DNA from: Candidatus Gastranaerophilales bacterium
GTDB lineage: Bacteria > Cyanobacteriota > Vampirovibrionia > Gastranaerophilales > Gastranaerophilaceae
DNA: 15,059 bases
Assembly (NCBI GenBank): GCA_003150395.1
Contig: QAMI01000045.1
Location: 1 to 15,059 of the forward strand
Reading direction: 5' to 3'
Shown here in pieces: positions 5,536 to 11,489 of this stretch. The notes under the pieces were generated by a model. The model did not search any database, had not been told where the DNA came from, and was given only the letters and a program-made list of their open reading frames with translations. Every line of letters begins with the position of its first letter. Position 1 is the first letter of the stretch. Both the position numbers and the translations under genes were made by a program.

Positions 5536-6795
5536 ATGAAAACACTTACGCTGGAAGAAAAATTATTCAATGCTGATGTTATGACATTAGACACCTATAT
5601 AATGTTTAAATTAAAAGAAATTACAGAGAATTTAAAACCGGAACTTATAAAAAAGAACCGTGCCCCAATTTCACTTTCAATGGGCGCACCAACAGCAAAG
5701 CCGCCGGAAGCTCTTCTTAACAGACTAAAAGAAATTCTCAACGAAGAAAATATACACCTTTATTCAATTCCAAAAGGTGAACCATATTTTAGAAAAGCGA
5801 TTGCTCAAAGGATGAAAAACCGCTTTGGTGTTGAACTTGACCCGGATAAAGAAATTTTCTCTCTTATGGGATCAAAAGAAGGTATCGCCAACTTAATCAG
5901 ATTTTTAGTTACGCCGAAAAAAGAAGTTAAGGAAAAAGATATTATTTTAGTACCGGATCCGGGCTATGCTTCTTATTTGGAATTTATTAAATGTTCAGGC
6001 GGTTATGCTTATCCTGTGCCTTTGACTAAAGAAAATAATTATCAACCGGATATGGATGAGATTTTGAATAATTTGATTAAAGATGGTTTTAATCCGGAAA
6101 ATATCAAGGGCATGCTGATGAATTACCCGAATAATCCGCTCGGAGTCAGCACGACAAAGGAATATGCTGCAAAAGTCGTTGAATTCTGCAAAAAGCATCA
6201 AATCCTTTTGATGTCTGATGCGGCATATTGCGATTTATATTTTGATGAAAACGAAAAACCCTTCAGTATTTTCGAACTTGAAGGCGCAAAAGACATTGCT
6301 GTTGAATTTTTTAGTTTTTCAAAACCATATGCAATCACAGGCTGGCGTTTAGGCTGGGTTTGCGGAAATAGCGCAATAATACAGCGTTTTGGCAAAGCAA
6401 AGTCAACAATTGACAACGGAATTTTCAAAGCACTTCAAAAGGCCTGCGCCGAAATTCTCAACTCAAAAGAAGGCGATGATTACATAAAAGCCGGTAATCA
6501 GAATTATAAACACAAACAAGCAATCATGGTTAAAGGTTTCAAAGAATTGGGCTGGGAAATTGATGAAACATCAGTTCCACACACGACCTTCTACTTGTGG
6601 CTTCCGATTCCGCCAAGATACAAATCTGCATTTGAATTTTGCAAAGATGTTCTTGAAAAGTCCGGAGTTGTTCTTGTTCCTGGAAATGCTTTTGGGGCGC
6701 ATGGCGAAGGATTTTTCAGATTATCTTATGTTTGCAGTGACGAAAAATTGCAGGAAGTTATCGATCGCTTTAAAGCAGACGGATTTAATTATTAG
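5536..6795 (+). CDS. Class I PLP aminotransferase, LL-diaminopimelate aminotransferase-like
   Basis: The 419-residue enzyme is a fold-type I, class I/II aminotransferase. Visible features, numbered from ATG 5536: substrate loop SLSMGAP (about 46-52), cofactor-binding YPNNPLG (197-203), DAAYCDL (228-234, Asp for the pyridine nitrogen), the Schiff-base lysine in SFSKPYAITGWRLGW (Lys263), and the carboxylate-binding Arg in FFRLSYV near residue 398. The motif SFSKPYAITGWR and the length resemble DapL, which makes LL-diaminopimelate directly for lysine and peptidoglycan. Aspartate- or alanine-type aminotransferase activity cannot be excluded. ATG 5536 is preferred over GTG 5533 by its spacing to GAGG. 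Five bases after the stop a tandem repeat begins, and the transcript probably ends at the terminator near 7114-7140. Confidence 0.88.
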   Translation: MKTLTLEEKLFNADVMTLDTYIMFKLKEITENLKPELIKKNRAPISLSMGAPTAKPPEALLNRLKEILNEENIHLYSIPKGEPYFRKAIAQRMKNRFGVELDPDKEIFSLMGSKEGIANLIRFLVTPKKEVKEKDIILVPDPGYASYLEFIKCSGGYAYPVPLTKENNYQPDMDEILNNLIKDGFNPENIKGMLMNYPNNPLGVSTTKEYAAKVVEFCKKHQILLMSDAAYCDLYFDENEKPFSIFELEGAKDIAVEFFSFSKPYAITGWRLGWVCGNSAIIQRFGKAKSTIDNGIFKALQKACAEILNSKEGDDYIKAGNQNYKHKQAIMVKGFKELGWEIDETSVPHTTFYLWLPIPPRYKSAFEFCKDVLEKSGVVLVPGNAFGAHGEGFFRLSYVCSDEKLQEVIDRFKADGFNY

Positions 6796-7113
6796 TCCAT
6801 ATGACAAGGACAATATATTGATGTGGCTGAGCTTTAGAGGTCTGTGGAATACACCATCATCGTCACAATGCATTTATAAACACAAGCGGTAATGCTATCA
6901 TTGAACGTCAAAGCGTTGATTATTAAAAGCGGCTTTTGTATGACAGATCCAATGTACTGAGGTGGCTCAGCTGTATAGGTTTGGGGAATACACCATCATC
7001 GTCACAATGCATTTATAAACACAAGCGGTAATGCTATCATTGAATGTCAAAGCATTGATTATTAAAAGCGGCTTTTGTATGACAAATCCAATGTACCGAG
7101 GTGGCTCAGCCAC
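6796..7113 (+). repeat. Tandem repeat, two full and one partial ~140-nt unit, downstream of dapL
   Basis: This gene-free stretch starts at the dapL stop and consists of a direct repeat. Unit 1 is about 6800-6938, unit 2 about 6939-7078, and a 35-nt partial unit follows at 7079-7113. From 6846 to 6945 and from 6985 to about 7084 the two units differ at very few places. Two of these (C6906/T7045 and G6915/A7054) are partners in a small hairpin. Each unit also holds AAAAGCGGCTTTT, a near-palindrome. The third unit ends in GTGGCTCAGCCAC (7101-7113), directly against the terminator. It may be a repeated structured RNA in the dapL 3' UTR or a decayed coding fragment. No known RNA family is recognised. 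Confidence 0.8.
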
Positions 7114-7140
7114 AAAAAGAGCCTTTAAAAAGGCTCTTTT
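7114..7140. terminator. Rho-independent terminator between converging units
   Basis: AAAAGAGCC pairs with GGCTCTTTT around an A/T-rich loop (about 7115-7140). It can end the dapL/repeat transcript on the plus strand and the 8084-7188 unit on the minus strand. Confidence 0.85.
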
Positions 7141-7187
7141 ATTATCTATATATTAAATCGGCAAATTTATTTTGTCCCTTTTATGTT

Positions 7188-7559
7188 CTATGAAAGTGCC
7201 ATCAATGCTTTAATAGAACGGGCGTTATCTCTAACTTCTTCTTCAGAATTGTTTTCTACAGTGTCTTCAAGAATTCTGATAGCTTCAGCTTTGTCTTCAA
7301 GGGATAACAATTCATTAATAGTGCTCATTGCAACACTTGTTGACAAATCGTTTATGCCTTTACCTTTGTTTGTAATAACAACTCTTAATGATTCAGGCAT
7401 GTTTTTTTGAACAAGAGCCTTAGCGGTCATTTCACGAACTTCGTCTACTTTAGAGTTTGTACCAATATCTTCTAAAACAGCTACAGACTCAGGATTTTGA
7501 TGCATAGCCAACCCATCAATAATATTTTTAACATTTTTTACTATTTTTCTATCTACCAT
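7188..7559 (-). CDS. Small HEAT-like repeat protein of unknown function
   Basis: The 123-residue protein has no signal peptide or membrane segment and appears wholly helical. Two similar stretches are visible: residues 26-51 (VAVLEDIGTNSKVDEVREMT and on to AKALV) and 94-121 (IRILEDTVENNSEEEVRDNA and on to IKALM). Both follow the pattern [VI]-x2-LED-x7-9-[DE]EVR-x-x-A-x2-AL. This suggests HEAT-like helical repeats, which usually bind proteins. A strong AGGAGGG lies seven bases before the ATG at 7559. The upstream gene on the same strand ends 12 bases away, so the two are probably one transcript and may work together. No enzymatic motif is seen. Function unknown. Confidence 0.85.
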   Translation of the reverse strand: MVDRKIVKNVKNIIDGLAMHQNPESVAVLEDIGTNSKVDEVREMTAKALVQKNMPESLRVVITNKGKGINDLSTSVAMSTINELLSLEDKAEAIRILEDTVENNSEEEVRDNARSIKALMALS

Positions 7560-7571
7560 TAATTATCCCTC

Positions 7572-8084
7572 CTAAACTGCAGCTTCCCAAGCTTGTACAT
7601 TATCCATTAACAACTGCCTTGGGATAGACAAGTCTTCCATTTTTGAAATTTGTTTTGCTGAAATTCCGGGCTCAAACATTGTATGAAAAGCCTCATTCAT
7701 TCTTTCACCCATTTTTGAAATTGCCTGTTTTGCAGGTTCAAAAGTAATTTCAGTGTGGCTTAACTTGTCCCAGCAATTAACAACATTATCTTTAATTCTG
7801 TTTCCAAAAGCAACAACTGATTCAAGGCCTTGCTGGATTTTATTTCCAATACCAGCGATTGAACCTACAAGAGCGCTTGCTTTCAGCTTGCCGGTAAAAT
7901 TGATTTTGTTACTATTGTTTTCTTTTGATTTACTGTTTTCGCTTACAAAAACGTCTGCTGTTAAAACGTTACCTTTAAATGATGTTTGCGCAAACGGGTT
8001 TGAAGAACGGGCAACAGTTGCTTCGTGCTTTGTAGGATTAAAAATACGTTCACGAATGCTTGAGATAGATAATAAATCTGCCAT
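7572..8084 (-). CDS. Protein of unknown function with SFKGN / NFTGK motifs
   Basis: The 170-residue protein is not recognised. The start at 8084 is chosen because AAAGGA lies eight bases upstream; the longer in-frame start at 8138 would extend into the promoter region and has no ribosome binding site. The N-terminus (about 1-60) is polar and probably disordered and carries two similar short motifs, TSFKGN (about 34-39) and INFTGK (about 61-66). A Gly/Ala-rich weakly hydrophobic stretch follows (about 69-82, ASALVGSIAGIGNK), then a helical C-terminal half. There is no clear signal peptide. The downstream HEAT-like gene is 12 bases away, in an apparent operon. The short motifs could be docking or sorting signals, but this is conjecture. 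Confidence 0.82.
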   Translation of the reverse strand: MADLLSISSIRERIFNPTKHEATVARSSNPFAQTSFKGNVLTADVFVSENSKSKENNSNKINFTGKLKASALVGSIAGIGNKIQQGLESVVAFGNRIKDNVVNCWDKLSHTEITFEPAKQAISKMGERMNEAFHTMFEPGISAKQISKMEDLSIPRQLLMDNVQAWEAAV

Positions 8085-8228
8085 ATGTGTAATCCTTTCT
8101 TTTTGTACAATTACTACATTATCAGAATACCATAGCATTTTAGAATGTTATCAACCTTTTGGAGTATTGTTGAAGCAAAATTATATACAAAAGTTGGAGG
8201 ATTTTTTCGAACATTAAAAAAATATTCA

Positions 8229-8237
8229 TGCTATTAT
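8229..8237 (+). promoter_or_regulatory. Extended -10 of mazG, predicted leaderless start
   Basis: TGC-TATTAT at 8229-8237 ends six bases before the mazG ATG at 8244. No Shine-Dalgarno sequence is present and no clear -35 is seen at 17 bases, fitting an extended -10 promoter that starts transcription at the ATG. Confidence 0.5.
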
Positions 8238-8243
8238 ACAGTT

Positions 8244-9023
8244 ATGGGATATTTAGAAAAATTAGTTGACCTGATAGGAGTACTCCGCTCAGAGAATGGA
8301 TGCCCGTGGGATAGGGCACAAACCCATTCTTCACTCAGACCGAACATGCTTGAAGAAGCTTATGAGGCAGTTGACGCTATCAACAGCGGCGATATGACAC
8401 ATTTAAAAGAAGAATTGGGCGATGTTCTTCTACAGGTAATCCTTCATTCACAAATAGCCAAGGAGGAGCAGGCTTTTGATATTGAAGATGTTGCCAAAGG
8501 ACTTCATGACAAAATTATTCACCGCCACCCGCATGTTTTCGGGGACGTCAAAGTGAATTCGGCTGAAGAAGCACTAAAAAGCTGGGACAACATAAAAAAA
8601 GTAGAAAAAGCTCACAGAAAATCAGCAATGGACGGAGTTTCAAAATCCCAATCAGCTTTAATGAGCGCGCAGAAAATCAGCAAAAAAGCTGTTAAATGCG
8701 GGTTTGAATGGCGTGATGAACAATCTTTAATGGATTGTATTTACTCTGAATTTAAAGAATTTAAGGAAGCCTCAAATGAAAAAGACAAAGTTCACATGGA
8801 AGAAGAAATGGGAGACATTCTTTTTGCCGTTGTGAACCTTGCCAGATGGAACAAAATCGACGCAGAACAGGCGTTAATTAATGCCAACAAAAAGTTCATG
8901 ATGCGTTTTCGGAAAATGGAAGAACTTGCAGTAAAACCGCTTGAAGAATATTCATTTGACGAATACGACGCACTCTGGAAACAGGCAAAATCCGCTCTGG
9001 CAGCATCTGATAAGAATTGTTAA
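8244..9023 (+). CDS. mazG: Nucleoside triphosphate pyrophosphohydrolase MazG
   Basis: The 259-residue enzyme hydrolyses NTPs or dNTPs to monophosphates and pyrophosphate and is thought to clear unwanted nucleotides. Two MazG domains are visible. The first (about residues 8-100) starts LRSENGCPWDRAQTHSSLRP and has the metal-binding pattern EEAYE (37-41) with EELGD (56-60). The second (about 150-235) has EFKEF and EEEMGD. The length matches E. coli MazG (about 263). ATG 8244 is preferred over the in-frame ATG at 8145, whose extra 33 residues do not look like MazG and would include the promoter. The upstream gene pair is divergent. No MazEF toxin-antitoxin genes lie next to it, so a housekeeping role is likely. 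Confidence 0.93.
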   Translation: MGYLEKLVDLIGVLRSENGCPWDRAQTHSSLRPNMLEEAYEAVDAINSGDMTHLKEELGDVLLQVILHSQIAKEEQAFDIEDVAKGLHDKIIHRHPHVFGDVKVNSAEEALKSWDNIKKVEKAHRKSAMDGVSKSQSALMSAQKISKKAVKCGFEWRDEQSLMDCIYSEFKEFKEASNEKDKVHMEEEMGDILFAVVNLARWNKIDAEQALINANKKFMMRFRKMEELAVKPLEEYSFDEYDALWKQAKSALAASDKNC

Positions 9024-9028
9024 CAATT
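9015..9028. promoter_or_regulatory. 14-bp palindrome across the mazG stop
   Basis: AATTGTTAACAATT is a perfect palindrome that includes the mazG stop codon and lies upstream of the next gene. It could be an operator for that gene, or chance in AT-rich DNA. Confidence 0.3.
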
Positions 9029-9056
9029 ATTAACTTACTCCGTCCCCAAAAAGCAA

Positions 9057-9085
9057 TTCTCAGATGCAAAAATCGTTTATATAAA
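9057..9085 (+). promoter_or_regulatory. Possible promoter of the 67-residue gene
   Basis: TTCTCA (9057-9062) and TATAAA (9080-9085) are 17 bases apart, about 23 bases before the ATG at 9109. The -35 is weak. Confidence 0.35.
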
Positions 9086-9108
9086 TATACAGGAAAGAGG
9101 TTTTCATT

Positions 9109-9312
9109 ATGAAAGAACAAGAATTAAACACGTTAATGTCAGTAGTTTCAGATCCGATTAAAAATGTTTATAAAATCGAATCAAGAAAAGATTTAGAAGA
9201 AATTCAGCGTATAATTCGCATATTCAATATTGCAGAAGAACAACACAACAAACATACAATGCTGTCTATTAAAAATCTTGCAACATTAAAACTTGTATTA
9301 AGCAATAATTAA
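9109..9312 (+). CDS. Small protein of unknown function (67 residues)
   Basis: The protein is not recognised. It is charged and appears helical throughout, with no membrane segment or cysteine. The middle (about 25-45) holds alternating acidic and basic residues (RKDLEEIQRIIRIFNIAEEQ), which could form an amphipathic or coiled-coil helix. The start is supported by AGGAAAGAGG ten or so bases before the ATG. The gene ends 25 bases before a terminator that it shares with the converging prepilin-like gene. That it is a real gene is supported by a second, broken copy of its last 37 codons at 10443-10554, most of which still aligns. Regulatory or structural roles cannot be told apart. Confidence 0.75.
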   Translation: MKEQELNTLMSVVSDPIKNVYKIESRKDLEEIQRIIRIFNIAEEQHNKHTMLSIKNLATLKLVLSNN

Positions 9313-9336
9313 AAAATTTTTAAAAACTTTTTCCTG

Positions 9337-9367
9337 AAAAAGCGCCGACATTGACACAGCGCTTTTT
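9337..9367. terminator. Terminator shared by the 67-residue gene and prepilin-like gene 2
   Basis: AAAAAGCGC (9337-9345) pairs with GCGCTTTTT (9359-9367). It sits between two converging genes. A duplicated, better-paired version occurs near 10582-10611. Confidence 0.85.
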
Positions 9368-9373
9368 GTTTTT

Positions 9374-10084
9374 CTAAAACCAAGGATAATCATCAGAGAT
9401 TTTCCAACCATCACTTATTATTTTAGCCGCGCACCTATAGCCATTTGTAGGTGTACAAACTATATCATTAAGTGTAAGAGAACCTCCGAAATTTGGCAAA
9501 TACGGATGAAAGAAAATTCTATTTGAATTATATAAATCAATCCTAAACTCAAAAATATCAATACCGCGCCGGTTTGGCTTTTTCATACCATTCAAATCCA
9601 CATAAACAATAACATACGTACTACTTCCTAGCAACGTAACCGCATAGCCGTCATTCAAAACAAATTTCACTGTTCCTTTCAAACTGTTCAGGCTAGAAGC
9701 CGGGTTAATACCATTTGGCTGAGACTCATTTTCAGCCCAGCAACCCGATTTTTCGCCGCAATAGGTCAGCACCTTCAAATATTTTTTCAGGTAAAGATTA
9801 AAAAACTGTTCGGTATCTGCATAATCAGAGTAAGTTTCTCCGGTCTTAACAGGCGCAAGACTCCAGTATTCAGGCGAGCCGTTAGCCAGCGCCGAATGTT
9901 CTATTGCCTGAGACATAACCGTGTAGAACTTTTTTAAACTTGTAACAGTTGTTTGTTTTCTGTATTTGGTAATAACTGCAGGAAGTGTCATCGCAGCAAC
10001 TATACCAATAATGCCTAATGTAATAAGGACTTCGGACAAAGTAAATGCGGCTAAATTGTAGTTTTTACGTCTTATAAAGTACAA
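9374..10084 (-). CDS. Prepilin-like protein 2, body out of frame with its leader ATG (phase-variable)
   Basis: Prepilin/pseudopilin-like protein in duplication unit A. The only well-placed start is ATG 10254, eight bases after AAGGAG (10268-10263). That frame ends soon after an 11-G run (10233-10223). With 12 or 9 G, 57 leader codons without a stop would join the body; TTG 10084 is merely the first in-frame start-like codon in the present sequence and has no ribosome binding site. In the body (from TTG 10084) the prepilin signal AAFTLSEVLITLGIIGIVAA covers about residues 12-31, with Glu18 at +5. The C-terminal domain has four cysteines (109, 115, 210, 218), VDLNGMKKPNRRG (162-174) and ends GWKISDDYPWF. 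Likely a pilus, pseudopilus or secreted fibre subunit, cleaved by a prepilin peptidase. Confidence 0.85.
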   Translation of the reverse strand: MYFIRRKNYNLAAFTLSEVLITLGIIGIVAAMTLPAVITKYRKQTTVTSLKKFYTVMSQAIEHSALANGSPEYWSLAPVKTGETYSDYADTEQFFNLYLKKYLKVLTYCGEKSGCWAENESQPNGINPASSLNSLKGTVKFVLNDGYAVTLLGSSTYVIVYVDLNGMKKPNRRGIDIFEFRIDLYNSNRIFFHPYLPNFGGSLTLNDIVCTPTNGYRCAAKIISDGWKISDDYPWF

Positions 10085-10222
10085 CCTGATGCGAAAGTTA
10101 CTAAAATACAGATTGCCTGCCAGCTCGCGAACCCTTGAAGTTTGATTACAGATGACGTGCAGAAAACTTGACAGATGTTTTCGTAATAATAAAATACCCT
10201 TGAGGAGTCTTAAATTCGGGTG

Positions 10223-10233
10223 CCCCCCCCCCC
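10223..10233 (-). repeat. G11 homopolymer (minus strand), candidate phase-variation switch
   Basis: Eleven C on the plus strand are eleven G in the coding strand, just after codon 7 of the leader starting at ATG 10254. At this length the leader ends at a TAA within eight codons. One more G, or two fewer, would connect it to the prepilin body; ten G would stop again after about 30 codons. Confidence 0.85.
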
Positions 10234-10285
10234 ATTAAATCCAGTTATAGTCATACTTTCAACTCCTTTTTTATACTACATAAAA

Positions 10286-10313
10286 AGTATAACATATATT
10301 TACAAAAATTCAA
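10286..10313 (-). promoter_or_regulatory. Possible promoter of prepilin-like gene 2
   Basis: On the minus strand TTGAAT (10313-10308), a 16-base spacer and TATACT (10291-10286) lie about 30 bases before ATG 10254. The region is shared in part with the upstream region of prepilin-like gene 3. Confidence 0.4.
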
Positions 10314-10314
10314 G

Positions 10315-10442
10315 TTATATAAGAGAATACAAAGCTGTGCCAAACATAATAAGACCTATTGCAACTGCAATAAATGTTGCAAACATTACGGCACCCGCAG
10401 AAATATCTTTTGCCATGCCAACCAGCCGCGAATATTTATTAT
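10315..10442 (-). pseudogene. 3' fragment of dgkA left by tandem duplication
   Basis: The last 41 codons of dgkA (NKYSRLVGMAKDISAGAVMF and onward to the stop) are repeated here with only a few base changes from 11490-11617. The fragment lacks the N-terminal two thirds with the catalytic region (AEMLNSAIE) and has no start signal. It joins the broken small gene at about 10442/10443. The reading frame is intact, which points to a fairly recent event or to upkeep by recombination with dgkA. Confidence 0.88.
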
Positions 10443-10554
10443 AATTCAGCGTATAATTCGCATTTTCAATATTGCAGAAGAATAGCACAACAAACATACA
10501 ATGATGTCTATTAAAAATCCTGCAACTTTCAAACTTGTATTAAGCAACAACTAA
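10443..10554 (+). pseudogene. 3' fragment of the 67-residue gene, with a premature stop
   Basis: About 112 bases match 9201-9312 at roughly 92% by eye. The fragment lacks the first 31 codons and any start signal, and a GAA-TAG replaces GAA-CAA midway. It is therefore not a gene. Its terminator is also duplicated. Confidence 0.85.
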
Positions 10555-10581
10555 GAAGTTTTAAAAACTTTTTACCTAGAA

Positions 10582-10611
10582 AAGCGCCGCCAATGACACG
10601 GCGCTTTTTGT
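10582..10611. terminator. Duplicated terminator at the end of prepilin-like gene 3
   Basis: AAAAGCGCCG pairs with CGGCGCTTTT across a short loop. The arms differ from the copy at 9337-9367 yet pair better, so the hairpin is kept. Confidence 0.82.
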
Positions 10612-10615
10612 TTTT

Positions 10616-11407
10616 CTAAAGCCTAAAAGGATAATCATCTGTAAACTCCCAGTCTGAAAGTTCTAATATTCGACTACCACACCTTTTTTCCTTAATTAGA
10701 GCCTCACGGTCATTTCTATTTGTGGAGCTACTACATAAAGCTCCCCATTTTTTGATTTTATGGTCAAAATAACCTGTTGAATTCCAAGGACACAACGCAA
10801 AGACAAAAGTATCATAATCGCGTTTATTTGGCTTTTTATCACCATTAACATCTAGATTAAAATCTATACAACCTGCACTCTTTACATATGCAATGCTACC
10901 ATCCGTCAAATATATTGCTACCATCATTTCACCAGAATAATCAGGCTTGACAGATTGTTCTATTCGATGATACTTAATATAAGGTTCTATATAAGTCATT
11001 ATAAATTCATAAGTATACTCTGGACCCTTAACAGGATCATACACTCCAACTCCATTCTCATTAGTATATGCACCACTCTTGTGAGTCCAGTATTTTGAAT
11101 CGCCGTTAACTGCTTCTGAAAGCATTATTGCCTGCATCATCATACTATTAAATTTTTTAATCCTTGCACTATATTCTTTATGCTTATATTTTGAAACTAA
11201 AGCTGGCAGTGTCATAGATGCAATTATACCAATAATGCCCAATGTAATTAGGACTTCCGCCATTGTAAAAGCAGGATTTTTAAACTTTTTACCAATATAT
11301 TGGTCTTTTAGCAAGTGTTTTTTACTGAGTCCATTTTCTTTCAAACCTGTCAGAACATGGCTAAAACCTTTTAGGAGCTTATTGCTTGGGTGCCCCCCCC
11401 CCCGCAA
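10616..11407 (-). CDS. Prepilin-like protein 3, body out of frame with its leader ATG (phase-variable)
   Basis: Prepilin/pseudopilin-like protein in duplication unit B. The natural start is ATG 11426 (or in-frame 11417), nine bases after AAAGGA (11441-11436). That frame crosses an 11-G run (11403-11393) and stops six codons later. With 10 or 13 G it would read straight into the body; the TTG at 11407 that opens the present frame has no ribosome binding site. Numbered from 11407, a long basic leader (to about 45) precedes the prepilin signal NPAFTMAEVLITLGIIGIIA (44-63), with cleavage expected before Phe47 and Glu51 at +5. The C-terminal domain has LDVNGDKKPNKRDYD (185-199), four cysteines and the ending DWEFTDDYPFRL, like gene 2. 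It lies 63 bases downstream of dgkA. Confidence 0.85.
   Translation of the reverse strand: MRGGGHPSNKLLKGFSHVLTGLKENGLSKKHLLKDQYIGKKFKNPAFTMAEVLITLGIIGIIASMTLPALVSKYKHKEYSARIKKFNSMMMQAIMLSEAVNGDSKYWTHKSGAYTNENGVGVYDPVKGPEYTYEFIMTYIEPYIKYHRIEQSVKPDYSGEMMVAIYLTDGSIAYVKSAGCIDFNLDVNGDKKPNKRDYDTFVFALCPWNSTGYFDHKIKKWGALCSSSTNRNDREALIKEKRCGSRILELSDWEFTDDYPFRL
11393..11403 (-). repeat. G11 homopolymer (minus strand), candidate phase-variation switch
   Basis: Eleven C on the plus strand give eleven G in the coding strand after seven and two-thirds codons of the leader from ATG 11426. The present length puts a TAA six codons beyond the run. Ten or thirteen G would open the frame into the prepilin body. 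Confidence 0.85.
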
Positions 11408-11459
11408 AACCAGTCATAGTCAACATTTTAACACATCCTTTCATTTATACTACTTACAA

Positions 11460-11488
11460 AATGTAACATAAATTCAATTAATTTTCAA
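11460..11488 (-). promoter_or_regulatory. Possible promoter of prepilin-like gene 3
   Basis: TTGAAA (11488-11483), a 17-base spacer and TACATT (11465-11460) lie just after the dgkA stop. The -10 is weak, so read-through from the pgpH-ybeY-dgkA operon may also contribute. Confidence 0.35.
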
Positions 11489-11489
11489 C

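Larger units (their letters stand above)
9201..10442. repeat. Tandem duplication unit A
   Basis: The unit runs from codon 31-32 of the 67-residue gene, through the terminator and prepilin-like gene, to a 3' fragment of dgkA. Its order is repeated at 10443-11617. Ends match closely: the first ~110 bases are about 92% identical by eye and the last ~110 nearly identical, while the central prepilin genes are strongly diverged. The junction with unit B is at about 10442/10443. Confidence 0.85.

Noticed and set aside
6800..7113. CRISPR array
   Set aside because: The repeats are long (~140 nt), directly adjacent and without unique spacers.
8085..8138. N-terminal extension of the 170-residue protein to 8138
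   Set aside because: The internal ATG at 8084 has AAAGGA at a good distance; the longer start has none.
8145..8243. N-terminal extension of MazG from ATG 8145
   Set aside because: The extra 33 residues do not resemble MazG, there is no ribosome binding site, and the extension includes the probable -10 of the gene.
10315..10497. A 60-codon minus-strand reading frame with a hydrophobic C-terminus
   Set aside because: It spans the duplication junction. Its C-terminal part is the dgkA fragment and its N-terminal part is antisense to the broken small gene, with no ribosome binding site.
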